This document shows, piece by piece, positions 1-8,925 of a DNA stretch of 57,739 bases (position 1 is its first letter; every line of letters begins with the position of its first letter). The notes below the pieces were generated by a model. The model was not told the DNA's origin. It did no database searches and worked only from the letters and a program-made list of their open reading frames with translations. The stretch comes from Oscillospiraceae bacterium (GTDB lineage: Bacteria; Bacillota; Clostridia; Oscillospirales; Oscillospiraceae): contig JAFSET010000006.1 in the NCBI GenBank assembly GCA_017435615.1, forward strand, positions 1 to 57,739, in the 5' to 3' direction. The position numbers and the translations under genes were made by a program.

Positions 1-540
1 ACAGATACCCTGCGCGGTCTCAGGACGCAGGTAAGCAACGGAAGAGGAATCCTCAGTAACACCGATCTTGGTCTGGAACATCAGATTGAAGTTACGGATG
101 GAGGTGAAGTGGTGCTTGCCGCAGTTGGGGCAGACCACATCCTCGTGCTCGGTGATGAAGTCGTTCATTTCCGCGGGCTTCATGGCATCCACGTTGATGC
201 CCTCGCCGGAGGGTGCTGCTTCGATCAGTTTGTCAGCACGGTGACGGGCACCGCAGCCCTTGCAGTCCACCAGAGGATCGGAGAAGCTGCCCACGTGACC
301 GGTGGTGATCCAGGTCTGAGGGTTCATCAAAATGGCGGCATCCAGGCCCACATTGTAGTCGGATTCCTGAACAAATTTCTTCAGCCATGCCTTTTTGACG
401 TTATTTTTGAACTCCACGCCCAAAGGACCGTAGTCCCAGGAGTTGGCCAGACCGCCGTAAATCTCAGAGCCGGCGTAGACAAAACCTCTGTTTTTACACA
501 GATTTACGATCATATCCAGTGTTTTTTCGCTGTTTTTCAT
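1..540 (-). CDS. glyQS: Glycyl-tRNA synthetase, 5' part only (runs off the window)
   Basis: Single-chain (alpha2-type) glycyl-tRNA synthetase, which charges tRNA-Gly with glycine in the cytoplasm. Only the first 180 residues are present. Translation from the ATG at 540 gives the class II catalytic start of this family: GSEIYGGLANSWDYGPLG near residue 24, then a zinc-type CxxC pair (VDCKGCGARHR, later VCPNCGKHH) and the class II motif 2 region ending in YLRPETAQG. A GGAGG site lies seven bases before the ATG. The stop of the upstream plsC gene is 14 bp away, so the two are probably cotranscribed. The identification is safe; the C-terminal anticodon-binding domain lies outside the window. Confidence 0.95.
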   Translation of the reverse strand, partial: MKNSEKTLDMIVNLCKNRGFVYAGSEIYGGLANSWDYGPLGVEFKNNVKKAWLKKFVQESDYNVGLDAAILMNPQTWITTGHVGSFSDPLVDCKGCGARHRADKLIEAAPSGEGINVDAMKPAEMNDFITEHEDVVCPNCGKHHFTSIRNFNLMFQTKIGVTEDSSSVAYLRPETAQGIC

Positions 541-554
541 TGTTTATCCTCCAA

Positions 555-1394
555 TTATTCCTCTTCTTGTGAGACGTTTTCAGGGCCCAGGTCCCGGGCC
601 ATCATTTCATAAACCATATTTCCCAGCTCTACCGTGCTCATGCCCTGATACTGCTCGGGGGTGATCACATCCAAAAGATGCAGATGTACATCGGTGGGCT
701 TCAGCCGCAGGCCGTTATGAAATACATGTTGGGTATTGCGCAGGGTGCAGACCACCACGGGGACTTTGGTCTTTTGGGCGATCTTGAAGACACCGCTGCG
801 GAAATGGTGCAGCTTCCGGTCCGGCTTGATGTAGCCCTCCGGGAACACAGCCAGGGAGGCTTTGCCCTGCTGAATGATCTGCACGCACTTTAAAATGGTC
901 TTCAGGGCTTCCCGGTCATTTTCCCGGTTCAGAAGCTGGCACTGGATCTTGTGCATCAGCTTGCCCACCATGAACATATTTTGGTTTTCTTGTTTGGAAA
1001 TAAAGGTTAGCTGGCTTTTCCGGAAATAATGCAGCAGGACTACCGGGTCCATTTCGTTCAGGTGGTTGCACACCAGCATAAAGCGGCCTTCCTTTGGGGT
1101 CTTCTCCAAACCCTGCACGTGCATTTTGACAGAAAGCAGGGGAATGGCAGCCTCTGCAATCAGGTCGATCAAAAAGCGGTATGGCTTGCTGTCTTCCTCC
1201 TGGGGCTTGGAAAGGTCCACGGCCTGGGCCATCAGCCACGCTGTGAGAAAGACCGCTGCGGCGAGCAGGATCAGTGCGGCAAGATAGCTTACCGGAAGTA
1301 CCCACAAAAAGGCCAGTGTATGAAAGCTGCCGGTAAAAAATGCCGTCAGCAGCGCCACGATCCCGGGTACCATAAATAATACTTTCAGGAGCAT
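555..1394 (-). CDS. plsC: 1-acyl-sn-glycerol-3-phosphate acyltransferase (PlsC family)
   Basis: Membrane acyltransferase expected to make phosphatidic acid from lysophosphatidate in phospholipid synthesis. Two hydrophobic segments occupy roughly residues 1-55, followed by the acyltransferase signature HLNEMD (HX4D) near residue 110 and the substrate-binding block FPEGYIKPD near residue 185. The length (279 residues) suits the family. I chose the ATG at 1394 because GGAGGT sits at the right distance; an in-frame ATG 27 bases upstream has no site. A promoter (TTGTTT-N17-TATAAT) lies just upstream, and glyQS follows 14 bp downstream. The exact acyl and acceptor specificity cannot be read from sequence. 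Confidence 0.9.
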   Translation of the reverse strand: MLLKVLFMVPGIVALLTAFFTGSFHTLAFLWVLPVSYLAALILLAAAVFLTAWLMAQAVDLSKPQEEDSKPYRFLIDLIAEAAIPLLSVKMHVQGLEKTPKEGRFMLVCNHLNEMDPVVLLHYFRKSQLTFISKQENQNMFMVGKLMHKIQCQLLNRENDREALKTILKCVQIIQQGKASLAVFPEGYIKPDRKLHHFRSGVFKIAQKTKVPVVVCTLRNTQHVFHNGLRLKPTDVHLHLLDVITPEQYQGMSTVELGNMVYEMMARDLGPENVSQEEE

Positions 1395-1424
1395 AAAAAC
1401 CTCCGGTCCACAATAGTTCAACCT

Positions 1425-1453
1425 ATTATACTCCTATTTCTCTTTAGAAACAA
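1425..1453 (-). promoter_or_regulatory. Sigma-A promoter for plsC-glyQS
   Basis: On the minus strand TTGTTT (1448-1453) and TATAAT (1425-1430) are separated by 17 bp and point at plsC, about 30 bp upstream of its start codon. Confidence 0.6.
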
Positions 1454-1507
1454 GTGTTATTTTTTCATAGGGGGTAGAATTTCCCATATTTTCTGTTATA
1501 ATAATAT

Positions 1508-1795
1508 AAATTCCAGTTTATCGAGCCGTTAGATATACGAGAAAACCTTCCAGAGATGTGTCATTGCGAACCAGTGCGCACACTGGTGTGGCAATCTCAA
1601 AATGCAAGGGTGGACATTGGGTAACCCAAAGGACCCGTTCCAACCCAAAAAATTATTATTTCAGGCCCCAAATATCCTTTGGCACCATAAACGAATATAG
1701 TTTCCCTTTGAGATTGCCACGCCGCCTTGTGGCGGCTCGCAATGACACATCGGTAGGTTTTCGCAAAATTCGAACGGCTCAACAAATCGGAATTT
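1508..1795. repeat. Palindromic intergenic repeat, subtype A, copy 1 (complete)
   Basis: The ends are imperfect terminal inverted repeats: AAATTCC then TCGAGCCGTT at 1508-1530, mirrored by AACGGCTC then GGAATTT at 1773-1795. Inside, TGTCATTGCGAACC (1559-1572) is mirrored by GGCTCGCAATGACA, and GGCAATCTCAAA is mirrored by TTTGAGATTGCC, so the whole unit can fold on itself. The left half also carries CCAGTG-CGCA-CACTGG. No transposase is encoded. It fills most of the 426 bp gap between plsC and the next gene. The 57599 copy shares the inner AATGCAAGGGTG and GGTAACCCAAAGGACCCG-like blocks. Confidence 0.85.
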
Positions 1796-1820
1796 GGAGT
1801 CATTGATTGAGGAGAAACGG

Positions 1821-2534
1821 ATGAAAAAACGGATTTGGGAGCTGGATGCTGCCCGGGGGCTGTGCATTTTGGGCATGGTTCTGGTACATCTTTTATATGA
1901 CCTGCAGCATCTGTTCGCCTGGCTGCCGCCGGGAGCAAGTCCGGTTTTCTCCTTTGTGATGGAATGGGGCGGCGTGCTGTTTTTCCTGATCTCGGGAATT
2001 TGCGCCACCCTGGGAAACCATCCTGTCCGCCGGGGTGCCATTGTGTTTGGCTGCGGCGTTTTGGTTTCTGCCGTGACCTATGGTATGGTGGCCCTGAACC
2101 TGGCAGACCCATCGATGGCAATTCGGTTCGGCGTGCTGCAAAGCCTTGGCACCTGTATGCTGCTGTGGCCGGTGTTTCGAAGATTGCCGGTTTCGGTGAC
2201 CGGTATTGTGGGCGCAGTGATTGTGGCGGTAGGTCTTTATGTGCAGCACCAAAGCTTTGACTTTGCCCAGTGGCTGTATCCCTTCGGCCTGCGGACGGCA
2301 AGCTTTATGTCCGGGGATTATTTCCCACTGATGCCCTTTTTGGGATTTTTTCTGTTAGGTACGGTGCTGGGAAGGACCGTGTATCAAAAGAAGACCACGC
2401 TGTTTCCCAATGTCCGTCCAGATCACAGAATGGTTCGGCTTTTGGTACAAACCGGCAGGTGGAGCCTGCCTGTATATTTACTGCATCAGCCGGTGCTGAC
2501 CGGTATTTTGATGCTTGTGGAGGTTCTGATATGA
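1821..2534 (+). CDS. DUF1624 / heparan-alpha-glucosaminide acetyltransferase-like membrane protein
   Basis: Predicted multi-pass membrane protein (237 residues, about seven hydrophobic segments) of the DUF1624 family, whose members resemble the catalytic domain of heparan-alpha-glucosaminide N-acetyltransferase and may move acyl groups across the membrane. The hallmark is the N-terminal LDAARGLCILGMVLVHLLYD, with the conserved histidine in the first membrane segment. I chose the ATG at 1821 because GAGGAG lies seven bases upstream; a TTG 27 bases earlier lacks a site and falls in the terminal repeat of the element at 1508. Its last codons overlap the next gene (ATGA), so the two are translationally coupled. 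The substrate is unknown. Confidence 0.75.
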   Translation: MKKRIWELDAARGLCILGMVLVHLLYDLQHLFAWLPPGASPVFSFVMEWGGVLFFLISGICATLGNHPVRRGAIVFGCGVLVSAVTYGMVALNLADPSMAIRFGVLQSLGTCMLLWPVFRRLPVSVTGIVGAVIVAVGLYVQHQSFDFAQWLYPFGLRTASFMSGDYFPLMPFLGFFLLGTVLGRTVYQKKTTLFPNVRPDHRMVRLLVQTGRWSLPVYLLHQPVLTGILMLVEVLI

Positions 2535-4546
2535 AACGAATTTTACGATGGTTACCGCTATACAGCGTTGCAGCAGGTATTGGCTGCGCTTTACTGCAAG
2601 GCACGCTTTACGCGGCTATGGATGACAAAGGGCTGCTGCCGGAGGTCCATCCGGTGATTATGCCTCTGACCTTGCTGATCATCCTGTCTGCGGTGGTGCT
2701 GCTTTTGACCGCGATTTGGGGTTCCAAGCAGGATTTTCGCCATGTGTGCAAGCTTCCTGCCCAGGCCATCGGCTGTTTGGCTGCCGCCGCGGGATGTGTT
2801 TACTTATATGCCGCGGTGCAGGAGGAGATGGCACTGTTTGCGGTGCTGAAGCTGTTGGGAGCCGCGGCCTTTGCGGCGATGGCAGTATATCGGCTGCTGG
2901 CGAAAAAGCCGCCGCTGCTGCTGCCTGCCATGCTGAGCCTGATCGTGATGCTGCTGTGCTTTGGTCAGTACCGCCAGTGGGGCCGGGACACACAGCTTTT
3001 AAGTTACCTGCTGCCGGCCCTTTCGGCACTGTTTACGGCTTTATACAGCCTGCAGTTCGTGCTTATGGAGCTGCCGGAGCGTAACAGTAAAAAAACATTT
3101 GTTTATTGCAATGCCGCGCTTTTTTGCTCCCTTGCCTGTATGCATACAGATCTGTGGCCCTACTACCTGGCTTTGTCGTTGTGGCTGCTCAGCGGACTGT
3201 TTACCCGGCCCTGCGCCATGAAGCTGCCCGGCCAGGTGCAGCAGTGTATCCAATCTCTGGAAAAAGCCGGCTATCAGGCATATGTGGTAGGCGGCTGTGT
3301 TCGGGACGCGGTGCTGGGACTTGTGCCCCACGATTACGACCTGTGTACCAGTGCTACACCGGAGCAGATCTGCCAGGTGTTCCAAAAAAATCAGCTTGTG
3401 CGCAGTGGAGAAAAGCACGGTACCATCGGCGTGGTGATCCGCAAAAAGGTTTATGAGATCACCACCTTCCGCACGGAAGGCAGCTATTCCGACAACCGCC
3501 ATCCTGACAGTGTGACCTTTGTGGACCGGGTGGAGCAGGACCTGGCCCGGCGTGATTTTACCGTTAACGCCATGGCCTATCACCCCCAAAAGGGGTATAT
3601 CGACCCCTATGGCGGCATCAAGGATCTGCTGGGAGGAACGCTGCGCGCGGTAGGAGATCCCCGGGAACGGTTCCGGGAGGACGCGCTGCGGATCCTGCGG
3701 GGCGTGCGGTTTGCCTGCCGGTTTAAGCTGGAGGTGGAGCCTGCCACAGCCGCTGCCATGGAGGAACTGGCACCGCTGATGGATCAGCTTGCCCGGGAGC
3801 GTGTGTACAGCGAGCTGACACAGATCCTGTGCGCAGCTGATGACCGGGAGCTGGTACGCTTTGCGCCCATCGTGCTGCAGGTCATTCCGGAACTGCGGCA
3901 GAGCTTAGGCTTTGACCAGCATAATCCCCACCATCAGCACGATGTCTATACCCACACCGCCAAGGTGCTGGCGGCTACTCAGCCGGATCCAGCGCTGCGG
4001 TGGGCTGCCCTTCTGCACGATGTGGGTAAGCCCCAGACCTTTACCCAGGACGAGCAGGGCAGAGGCCATTTCTACGGCCACGCCCAGCTCAGCGGCGAGA
4101 TCGCCCAGCAGGTGCTGCAGCGGATGAAGGCCCCCAACGAGCTGAAAAATCAGGTGGTTTTCCTGGTGGAGCACCATATGGACGAGCTGTCTGCGGACAA
4201 AGCGCTGCTGCGCCGGAAGCTGAGCAAGTACGGCAGCAATAACCTGACTAAGCTGATCTGTCTGCAGCAGGCGGATATGGGCGGCAAGGGCAAAACGGCC
4301 CGTCAGGAGCAGACCTTTGAAAAAATGCTGGAGCTTGTGCGAAAGTTGGAGCAGGAGGAAGGCCGCCTGCAGATCCGGGATCTTGCCATCAACGGCAACG
4401 ACCTGATGGCATTGGGCTACCCGGCCGGTCCTCAGGTCGGAAAGTGTCAGAAAGAGCTTCTGCGGCTGGTTTTGGATGGGGAGCTGCCCAATACAAAGCT
4501 GGACCTGAGCGAGAAAGCTTTGGAGCTGCTGAACGAGGACCTATGA
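2531..4546 (+). CDS. cca: Membrane domain fused to CCA tRNA nucleotidyltransferase
   Basis: A 671-residue protein in one open frame. Residues 1-229 form about seven hydrophobic segments with no motif I recognise. Residues 230-671 are a complete CCA-adding enzyme, which adds or repairs the 3' CCA of tRNAs: VVGGCVRD, the catalytic HDYDLCTS (GxDxD-type carboxylates), RRDFTVNAMAY, the DPYGGIKDL block, the RFREDALRILR tRNA-binding block, and an HD-type region with WAALLHDVGKP. The CCA part alone has normal family length. It starts at an internal ATG (3218) with no clear ribosome binding site nearby, which argues for a genuine fusion, although internal initiation is not excluded. The start overlaps the upstream DUF1624 gene by four bases. 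Confidence 0.9.
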   Translation: MKRILRWLPLYSVAAGIGCALLQGTLYAAMDDKGLLPEVHPVIMPLTLLIILSAVVLLLTAIWGSKQDFRHVCKLPAQAIGCLAAAAGCVYLYAAVQEEMALFAVLKLLGAAAFAAMAVYRLLAKKPPLLLPAMLSLIVMLLCFGQYRQWGRDTQLLSYLLPALSALFTALYSLQFVLMELPERNSKKTFVYCNAALFCSLACMHTDLWPYYLALSLWLLSGLFTRPCAMKLPGQVQQCIQSLEKAGYQAYVVGGCVRDAVLGLVPHDYDLCTSATPEQICQVFQKNQLVRSGEKHGTIGVVIRKKVYEITTFRTEGSYSDNRHPDSVTFVDRVEQDLARRDFTVNAMAYHPQKGYIDPYGGIKDLLGGTLRAVGDPRERFREDALRILRGVRFACRFKLEVEPATAAAMEELAPLMDQLARERVYSELTQILCAADDRELVRFAPIVLQVIPELRQSLGFDQHNPHHQHDVYTHTAKVLAATQPDPALRWAALLHDVGKPQTFTQDEQGRGHFYGHAQLSGEIAQQVLQRMKAPNELKNQVVFLVEHHMDELSADKALLRRKLSKYGSNNLTKLICLQQADMGGKGKTARQEQTFEKMLELVRKLEQEEGRLQIRDLAINGNDLMALGYPAGPQVGKCQKELLRLVLDGELPNTKLDLSEKALELLNEDL

Positions 4547-4564
4547 TATCGTTGTTATGAAAGT

Positions 4565-4605
4565 ACCCTCTCAGTCAAAAATCTTTGATTTTTGACTGAG
4601 AGGGT
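4565..4605. terminator. Perfect 19-bp hairpin after cca
   Basis: ACCCTCTCAGTCAAAAATC and its exact complement are separated by three bases. There is no U-tract, but a second hairpin with a U-tract follows at once. Confidence 0.6.
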
Positions 4606-4630
4606 CTATCGATCATAGTGGTGTAAAAAA

Positions 4631-4668
4631 CCGGGATGGCAAAAACGCCATCCCGGGATTGTTTTTTG
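4631..4668 (+). terminator. Rho-independent terminator after cca
   Basis: CCGGGATGGC (4631-4640) pairs with GCCATCCCGG (4647-4656), followed by ATTGTTTTTT. It closes the DUF1624-cca unit and separates it from the lipoprotein operon. Confidence 0.85.
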
Positions 4669-4700
4669 CCTGTTATTTAGCGTGCTAAAGCAAGTTTTTA

Positions 4701-4729
4701 TTGACGAAATGGGACCGATATGGTATTAT
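4701..4729 (+). promoter_or_regulatory. Promoter of the surface lipoprotein operon
   Basis: TTGACG (4701-4706), a 17 bp spacer and TATTAT (4724-4729) lie 78 bp upstream of the first lipoprotein ATG. The roughly 70-base leader contains no obvious structure. Confidence 0.6.
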
Positions 4730-4806
4730 ACTAAATTGGATAATGAGGTTAATATTGCCAAGTTATACGTTCGAGGGAAATTTTATTTAACAGACAGGAG
4801 AATACT

Positions 4807-7587
4807 ATGAACAAATTCAAAAGAATTTTTGCGGTAACGCTCGCGATTGCCATGCTGCTCAGCATGAGCCTGGCTCTGAGCGCCTGCGGTGACCAGCCCC
4901 AGCAGGGCGGCACAGAAACCACTGCTCCGGCAGGAGAAAAAACCGATTATTCGGTGAGCATCAAGTCCGCCGGCGGTATGCCGCTGGAGGGCGTTGCGGT
5001 GTCTGTATATGCGGACAGCGCAATGGCAGACCTGCAGGGCTATGATGAGACCGATGCCGAGGGCAAGGCTACCGTACAGCTTCCCCAGCGGGAGGGCTAT
5101 GCCATCAGCCTGTCCGGCGTCCCCAAGGGCTATACCACCGAGGCAAGCTACAGCTTCAATGGTACCTCAGCAGAAATCGTTCTGACTTCTTCTGTCGTTG
5201 CGGGAGAGAGTGTGGGCGACACCACCTTTAAGGTCGGTGATGTGATGTATGACTTCACCGTCACCACACCTGACGGCACCGGCGTGACCCTGTCCGAGAT
5301 GCTGAAGGAAAAGAAGATGGTGCTGATCAACTTCTGGTACACCGGCTGCTCCTGGTGTGTCACAGAGTTCCCCTTTATGGAGCAGGCCTATCAGACATAT
5401 AAGGATGATGTGGGCATTATCGCTGTAGACCCCCTGGGTGAAGGCGACGCCGCCATTGCCGCATTCCCCGGCAGTATGGGTCTGGAGCTGAGCTTCCCCA
5501 TGGCAGAGTGCCCCAGCACCTGGTCCAATGCCTTTGGCATTACAGGCTATCCCACCTCTGTGATCATTGACCGCTACGGCGTGATTACCCTGATCGAGGC
5601 CGGTGCCATTACCAGCCTGCGCCCCTTCACCAGCCTGTTTGAGACCATGACTGCTGATGACTACCAGCAGAAGCTGTACAGCAGCATCGGCGAGCTGGTG
5701 ACCCAGGTGAAGCCTACCTATGAGATGGATACCTCTGAGAACATCGGCGCGCTGATCAACAGCGGTGATATCGAGGTGACCTACCGTCCGGAGACCGAGG
5801 ACGACAACGCTGAGTATATCTGGCCCTTTATTGAAGCGGAGAAAAACGGCGAAAAGTGCCTGAAGGCTTCCAATCAGGGCATGGATGACACCTATGCCAT
5901 CCTTTACGCGGATGTGACCCTGAAGGCCGGTCAGGCCCTGGGCTTCGACTTCCTGCGTTCCACGGAGGCCGCATCGGATGTGATGTATGTTATTGTAAAC
6001 GATGAGGATATCAACACCATCTCCGGCGCAAAGGAGGAATGGGAAAGCTGCTATCCTGTGGTTGCCCAGGAGGACGGCGTGTATGAGGTCGCGCTGTGCT
6101 TCGTGAAGGATTCCTCCGACGCTGTGGGTGACGATACCGTATACATTAAAAATATGCGTGTAGTCAACGAAGCGGATATCGACGCGGTGACCCATCTGCC
6201 CCAGCAGGCCGCAACCACCCAGGATGGCTTCGAATATACTTATGTGGACCTGGCATTTAACGAGAATGACGGCTACTACCATGTCGGTACTGTTGACGGA
6301 CCTCTGCTGCTGGCAGATCTGATGGGCTATACTCAGTTCAGCGAGGAAAGCTCCATTTGGGAGATGGCCTACGCCGGTGATATCGTTTTGGACGGCGTGG
6401 ATTATGTGGATAAGCTGGAGACCTACAGCAACTACGCCATCAATTCCAATCTGTACGGCATTTGCACCGTCAACCAGGAGCTGTATGAGCTGCTGCAGAT
6501 CGTGGATCAGGTCGCGGGCTTTGACGATGAGGATCCCAACGAATGGATGAAGGCCTGTAAGTACTTTAAGGCCTACGGTCCCGACGCAAAGCAATTGGAG
6601 GACCCCATTGCCGGTCAGGCTCCCTTCTGCGCCTTCCAGGCGACCCTGGGCAAGGATGTGCCCACCAACTACTTCTACTATAACCGTGCCATTATGCCAA
6701 GAGGTATGTTTGCGGAGTTCATTCCCAGCACCTCCGGCGTATATCGCATTACCTCTCACAATGAATCCGCTCAGGGCGTGGACGGCTGGATCTTTAACGC
6801 CGATAAGGAAGTGCTGCTGACCTACGAGCATGATGAGAGAACCTACGAAAACATCGGTGAGGTATCGATCGTCTTCTATATGGAAGCCGGTACGCCTTAC
6901 TATATTAATATTGCGTTCTGGGATCTGTATGAGGTCGGTTACATTTATTACGATATTGAATACCTTGGCGCAACCTATGACCACTTCCGTCTGTGTTCTC
7001 CCGGTTACTTTACTTATGACACCAACGCCACAGGCGAGGCTATGTACCACCTGATCGCAGGCGGTATCGATGTGGCGCTGGGTGACGACGGCTACTACCA
7101 CCACGATCTGGGTGACGGCAAGCTGGGCAGCATCATTTATGCGGACTTTACCGGCGTGACCCTGATCAACACTCCCATTGCCACCGTCGATGGCGTGAAG
7201 GGTCTGATCGACCAGGGTGCCTTTGATTACAGCAAGTCTGAGGATGATACGCTGATCCTGTCCGTGATCGAAAGCTGCGACGGTGACGAAAAGAAGATCG
7301 AAGAAAAGCTGAAAACGCAGTGGGGTGACAGCTACGAGGAGAACCTGTGGCTGTATGAGGATGTAAAGAACGGCAAGTTCCACGGAACGGGCGAGGACCA
7401 TACGGCTACCGTCAGCAAGTATCTGGATAAGATCATCCGGGACGGCAGTGAAAAGGATGGCTGTGTCGCGGTGACAGAGGAGCTGGCGGAGATCCTGCTT
7501 CAGCTTATGAGCAAGTATACCTTCGAGAATGTGGACCATTCCTGGACAAAGCTTTGCTACTACTATGACTATATGGGACGGGGCTAA
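4807..7587 (+). CDS. Lipoprotein with Ig-like and TlpA-type thioredoxin domains
   Basis: An exported lipoprotein of 926 residues. The signal peptide ends in the lipobox LSAC (lipidated Cys27). A short low-complexity linker leads to a carboxypeptidase-regulatory/Ig-like domain (about 46-130, with GGMPLEGVAVSVYAD and TDAEGKATVQL). A TlpA/ResA-like redoxin domain follows (about 138-285) with the active site INFWYTGCSWC (Cys181 and Cys184) and the cis-Pro-like GYPTSVIID. The remaining 640 residues are rich in Tyr, Asp and Gly and have no motif I recognise. It probably acts on the outer face as a thiol oxidoreductase; that is inferred from the fold only. A CAGGAGA site precedes the ATG. It heads a run of five exported proteins, and the gene at 8926 shares its first 280 residues. 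Confidence 0.85.
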   Translation: MNKFKRIFAVTLAIAMLLSMSLALSACGDQPQQGGTETTAPAGEKTDYSVSIKSAGGMPLEGVAVSVYADSAMADLQGYDETDAEGKATVQLPQREGYAISLSGVPKGYTTEASYSFNGTSAEIVLTSSVVAGESVGDTTFKVGDVMYDFTVTTPDGTGVTLSEMLKEKKMVLINFWYTGCSWCVTEFPFMEQAYQTYKDDVGIIAVDPLGEGDAAIAAFPGSMGLELSFPMAECPSTWSNAFGITGYPTSVIIDRYGVITLIEAGAITSLRPFTSLFETMTADDYQQKLYSSIGELVTQVKPTYEMDTSENIGALINSGDIEVTYRPETEDDNAEYIWPFIEAEKNGEKCLKASNQGMDDTYAILYADVTLKAGQALGFDFLRSTEAASDVMYVIVNDEDINTISGAKEEWESCYPVVAQEDGVYEVALCFVKDSSDAVGDDTVYIKNMRVVNEADIDAVTHLPQQAATTQDGFEYTYVDLAFNENDGYYHVGTVDGPLLLADLMGYTQFSEESSIWEMAYAGDIVLDGVDYVDKLETYSNYAINSNLYGICTVNQELYELLQIVDQVAGFDDEDPNEWMKACKYFKAYGPDAKQLEDPIAGQAPFCAFQATLGKDVPTNYFYYNRAIMPRGMFAEFIPSTSGVYRITSHNESAQGVDGWIFNADKEVLLTYEHDERTYENIGEVSIVFYMEAGTPYYINIAFWDLYEVGYIYYDIEYLGATYDHFRLCSPGYFTYDTNATGEAMYHLIAGGIDVALGDDGYYHHDLGDGKLGSIIYADFTGVTLINTPIATVDGVKGLIDQGAFDYSKSEDDTLILSVIESCDGDEKKIEEKLKTQWGDSYEENLWLYEDVKNGKFHGTGEDHTATVSKYLDKIIRDGSEKDGCVAVTEELAEILLQLMSKYTFENVDHSWTKLCYYYDYMGRG

Positions 7588-7620
7588 GCAGCCCCGGACC
7601 CCCTTCAATGAGGTGTGAAT

Positions 7621-8880
7621 ATGAATATGTTGAAGAAGATCACAGCGCTGCTTTTGGCGGTGCTGCTGTGCTGCAGCGTTGCGGCCTGCGGCGGAACCCA
7701 AAACGGAAATGAAAATGCCACGAATTCCAATGAGGCAGCTTACAAGGTCACATTGGTCAACGCCCTGGGGCAGCCCTACACCTCCGGTGTGGTGGTGAAG
7801 TTTATGCAGAACGGTCAGCAGGTGGCTATGCAGGTTCCCAATGAAAGCGGCGTGGCTGAAAAGACCATGGTCAAGGGCGATTATACGGTAGAGCTGCAGT
7901 TTACAGGTGACGGGGAATACGCTTACGATCTGTCCGCTATGACCCTTTCGGCTGAACAGACTGAGCTGACAGTGGAGCTGAGCAACAAGCTGAGCCAGCA
8001 GACCCAAACCCTGGGCGTTCGCGGCTCTGTATTTGAAGCCCACTATGTTTCCGCGGGCTGCACCCAGGTGGAGCTGGACAGCGAGACCATGAGCTATTTC
8101 CTGTTTACTCCTACTGAGCCCGGTACTTATGAATTTTCCCTGATCGGCTCTGATGCTGCCATTGGCTACTACGGTATGCCCCACTTTGTGCAGGAAAACA
8201 GTGCTGCTACTGTGGAAAACAATAAATTCACCATTTCTGTCCGTGAGTCTATGATCGGCTCCGGAGAAGGCGGTACCTCCGTGATGGTGATCGGTGTTGC
8301 TGCCGCTGAGGGCAGTGCCGTGCTGGCCATCGACCGGATCGGTGATCCTGAGTGGACCGTGGAGGATGAGCCCTGGACAGTTTATGAAAAGACTGTGGAG
8401 CTGGCACCCTACAGTGTCCCTGCCGGTGCGCAGTTCGGCGAATTCGATCTGACCGCCGCTTCTGATGCCTATAAGCTGGTGCTGGGTACCGATGGCTTCT
8501 ACCACCTGGACAGCGAAAACGGTCCGCTGGTGCTGATGAAGCTGGGCAAGACTGAGGAAAAGGATCAGTATGTGGATGCTTTTGAGGTTATTTTGGAGCA
8601 TACCGGTGTGGTCCGTTACTTCTTCGACGACAACGGTGAGTTCGTAAAGAAAGAGCGTTACAGTGATTGCCTGCTGGAGTACATTGCCTGTGTGGACGAA
8701 GAAACCGGCCTGTATCCGCTGACAGAGGATCTGAAGTATATCCTGCAGCAGGAGGGTGAGGATTCCGGCTGGTGGGATCCTGAGTCCAGCCTGTACCTGT
8801 TCGTGGATGAAAACGGTTTGCCCCTGGACGGAATTAACAACGAGATCGCCTGGCTGTTTATGTGCCGGTATATGAAGTAA
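7621..8880 (+). CDS. Lipoprotein with N-terminal Ig-like domain, function unknown
   Basis: A 419-residue lipoprotein: signal peptide and lipobox VAAC (Cys23), then an Ig-like domain (about 40-115, AYKVTLVNALGQPYTSGVVV, ending in a VELSN strand), then a region with no assigned family. Its layout matches the C-terminal third of the protein at 8926: both have an Ig-like domain, a YYG-bearing beta-rich segment, and a shared ending with GLYPL, GWW and the closing AWLFxCxY. The two therefore derive from a duplicated module. I chose the ATG at 7621 because GAGGTG stands six bases upstream; a GTG six bases earlier overlaps that site. It lies 33 bp after the first redoxin lipoprotein and is part of the same operon. 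Confidence 0.75.
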   Translation: MNMLKKITALLLAVLLCCSVAACGGTQNGNENATNSNEAAYKVTLVNALGQPYTSGVVVKFMQNGQQVAMQVPNESGVAEKTMVKGDYTVELQFTGDGEYAYDLSAMTLSAEQTELTVELSNKLSQQTQTLGVRGSVFEAHYVSAGCTQVELDSETMSYFLFTPTEPGTYEFSLIGSDAAIGYYGMPHFVQENSAATVENNKFTISVRESMIGSGEGGTSVMVIGVAAAEGSAVLAIDRIGDPEWTVEDEPWTVYEKTVELAPYSVPAGAQFGEFDLTAASDAYKLVLGTDGFYHLDSENGPLVLMKLGKTEEKDQYVDAFEVILEHTGVVRYFFDDNGEFVKKERYSDCLLEYIACVDEETGLYPLTEDLKYILQQEGEDSGWWDPESSLYLFVDENGLPLDGINNEIAWLFMCRYMK

Positions 8881-8925
8881 CCGTTTTTTCGCAGGATACC
8901 AACTGAAAGGTTGTGAGCATTTCTT

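Noticed and set aside
1597-2301. Minus-strand frame covering the palindromic repeat and the DUF1624 gene
   Set aside because: Pro/Arg/Ser-rich shadow without a start site; half of it lies in the repeat.
3218-4546. Separate, non-fused cca gene starting at the internal ATG
   Set aside because: No ribosome binding site stands before 3218 and the frame is open upstream. I kept it as a possible internal start only.
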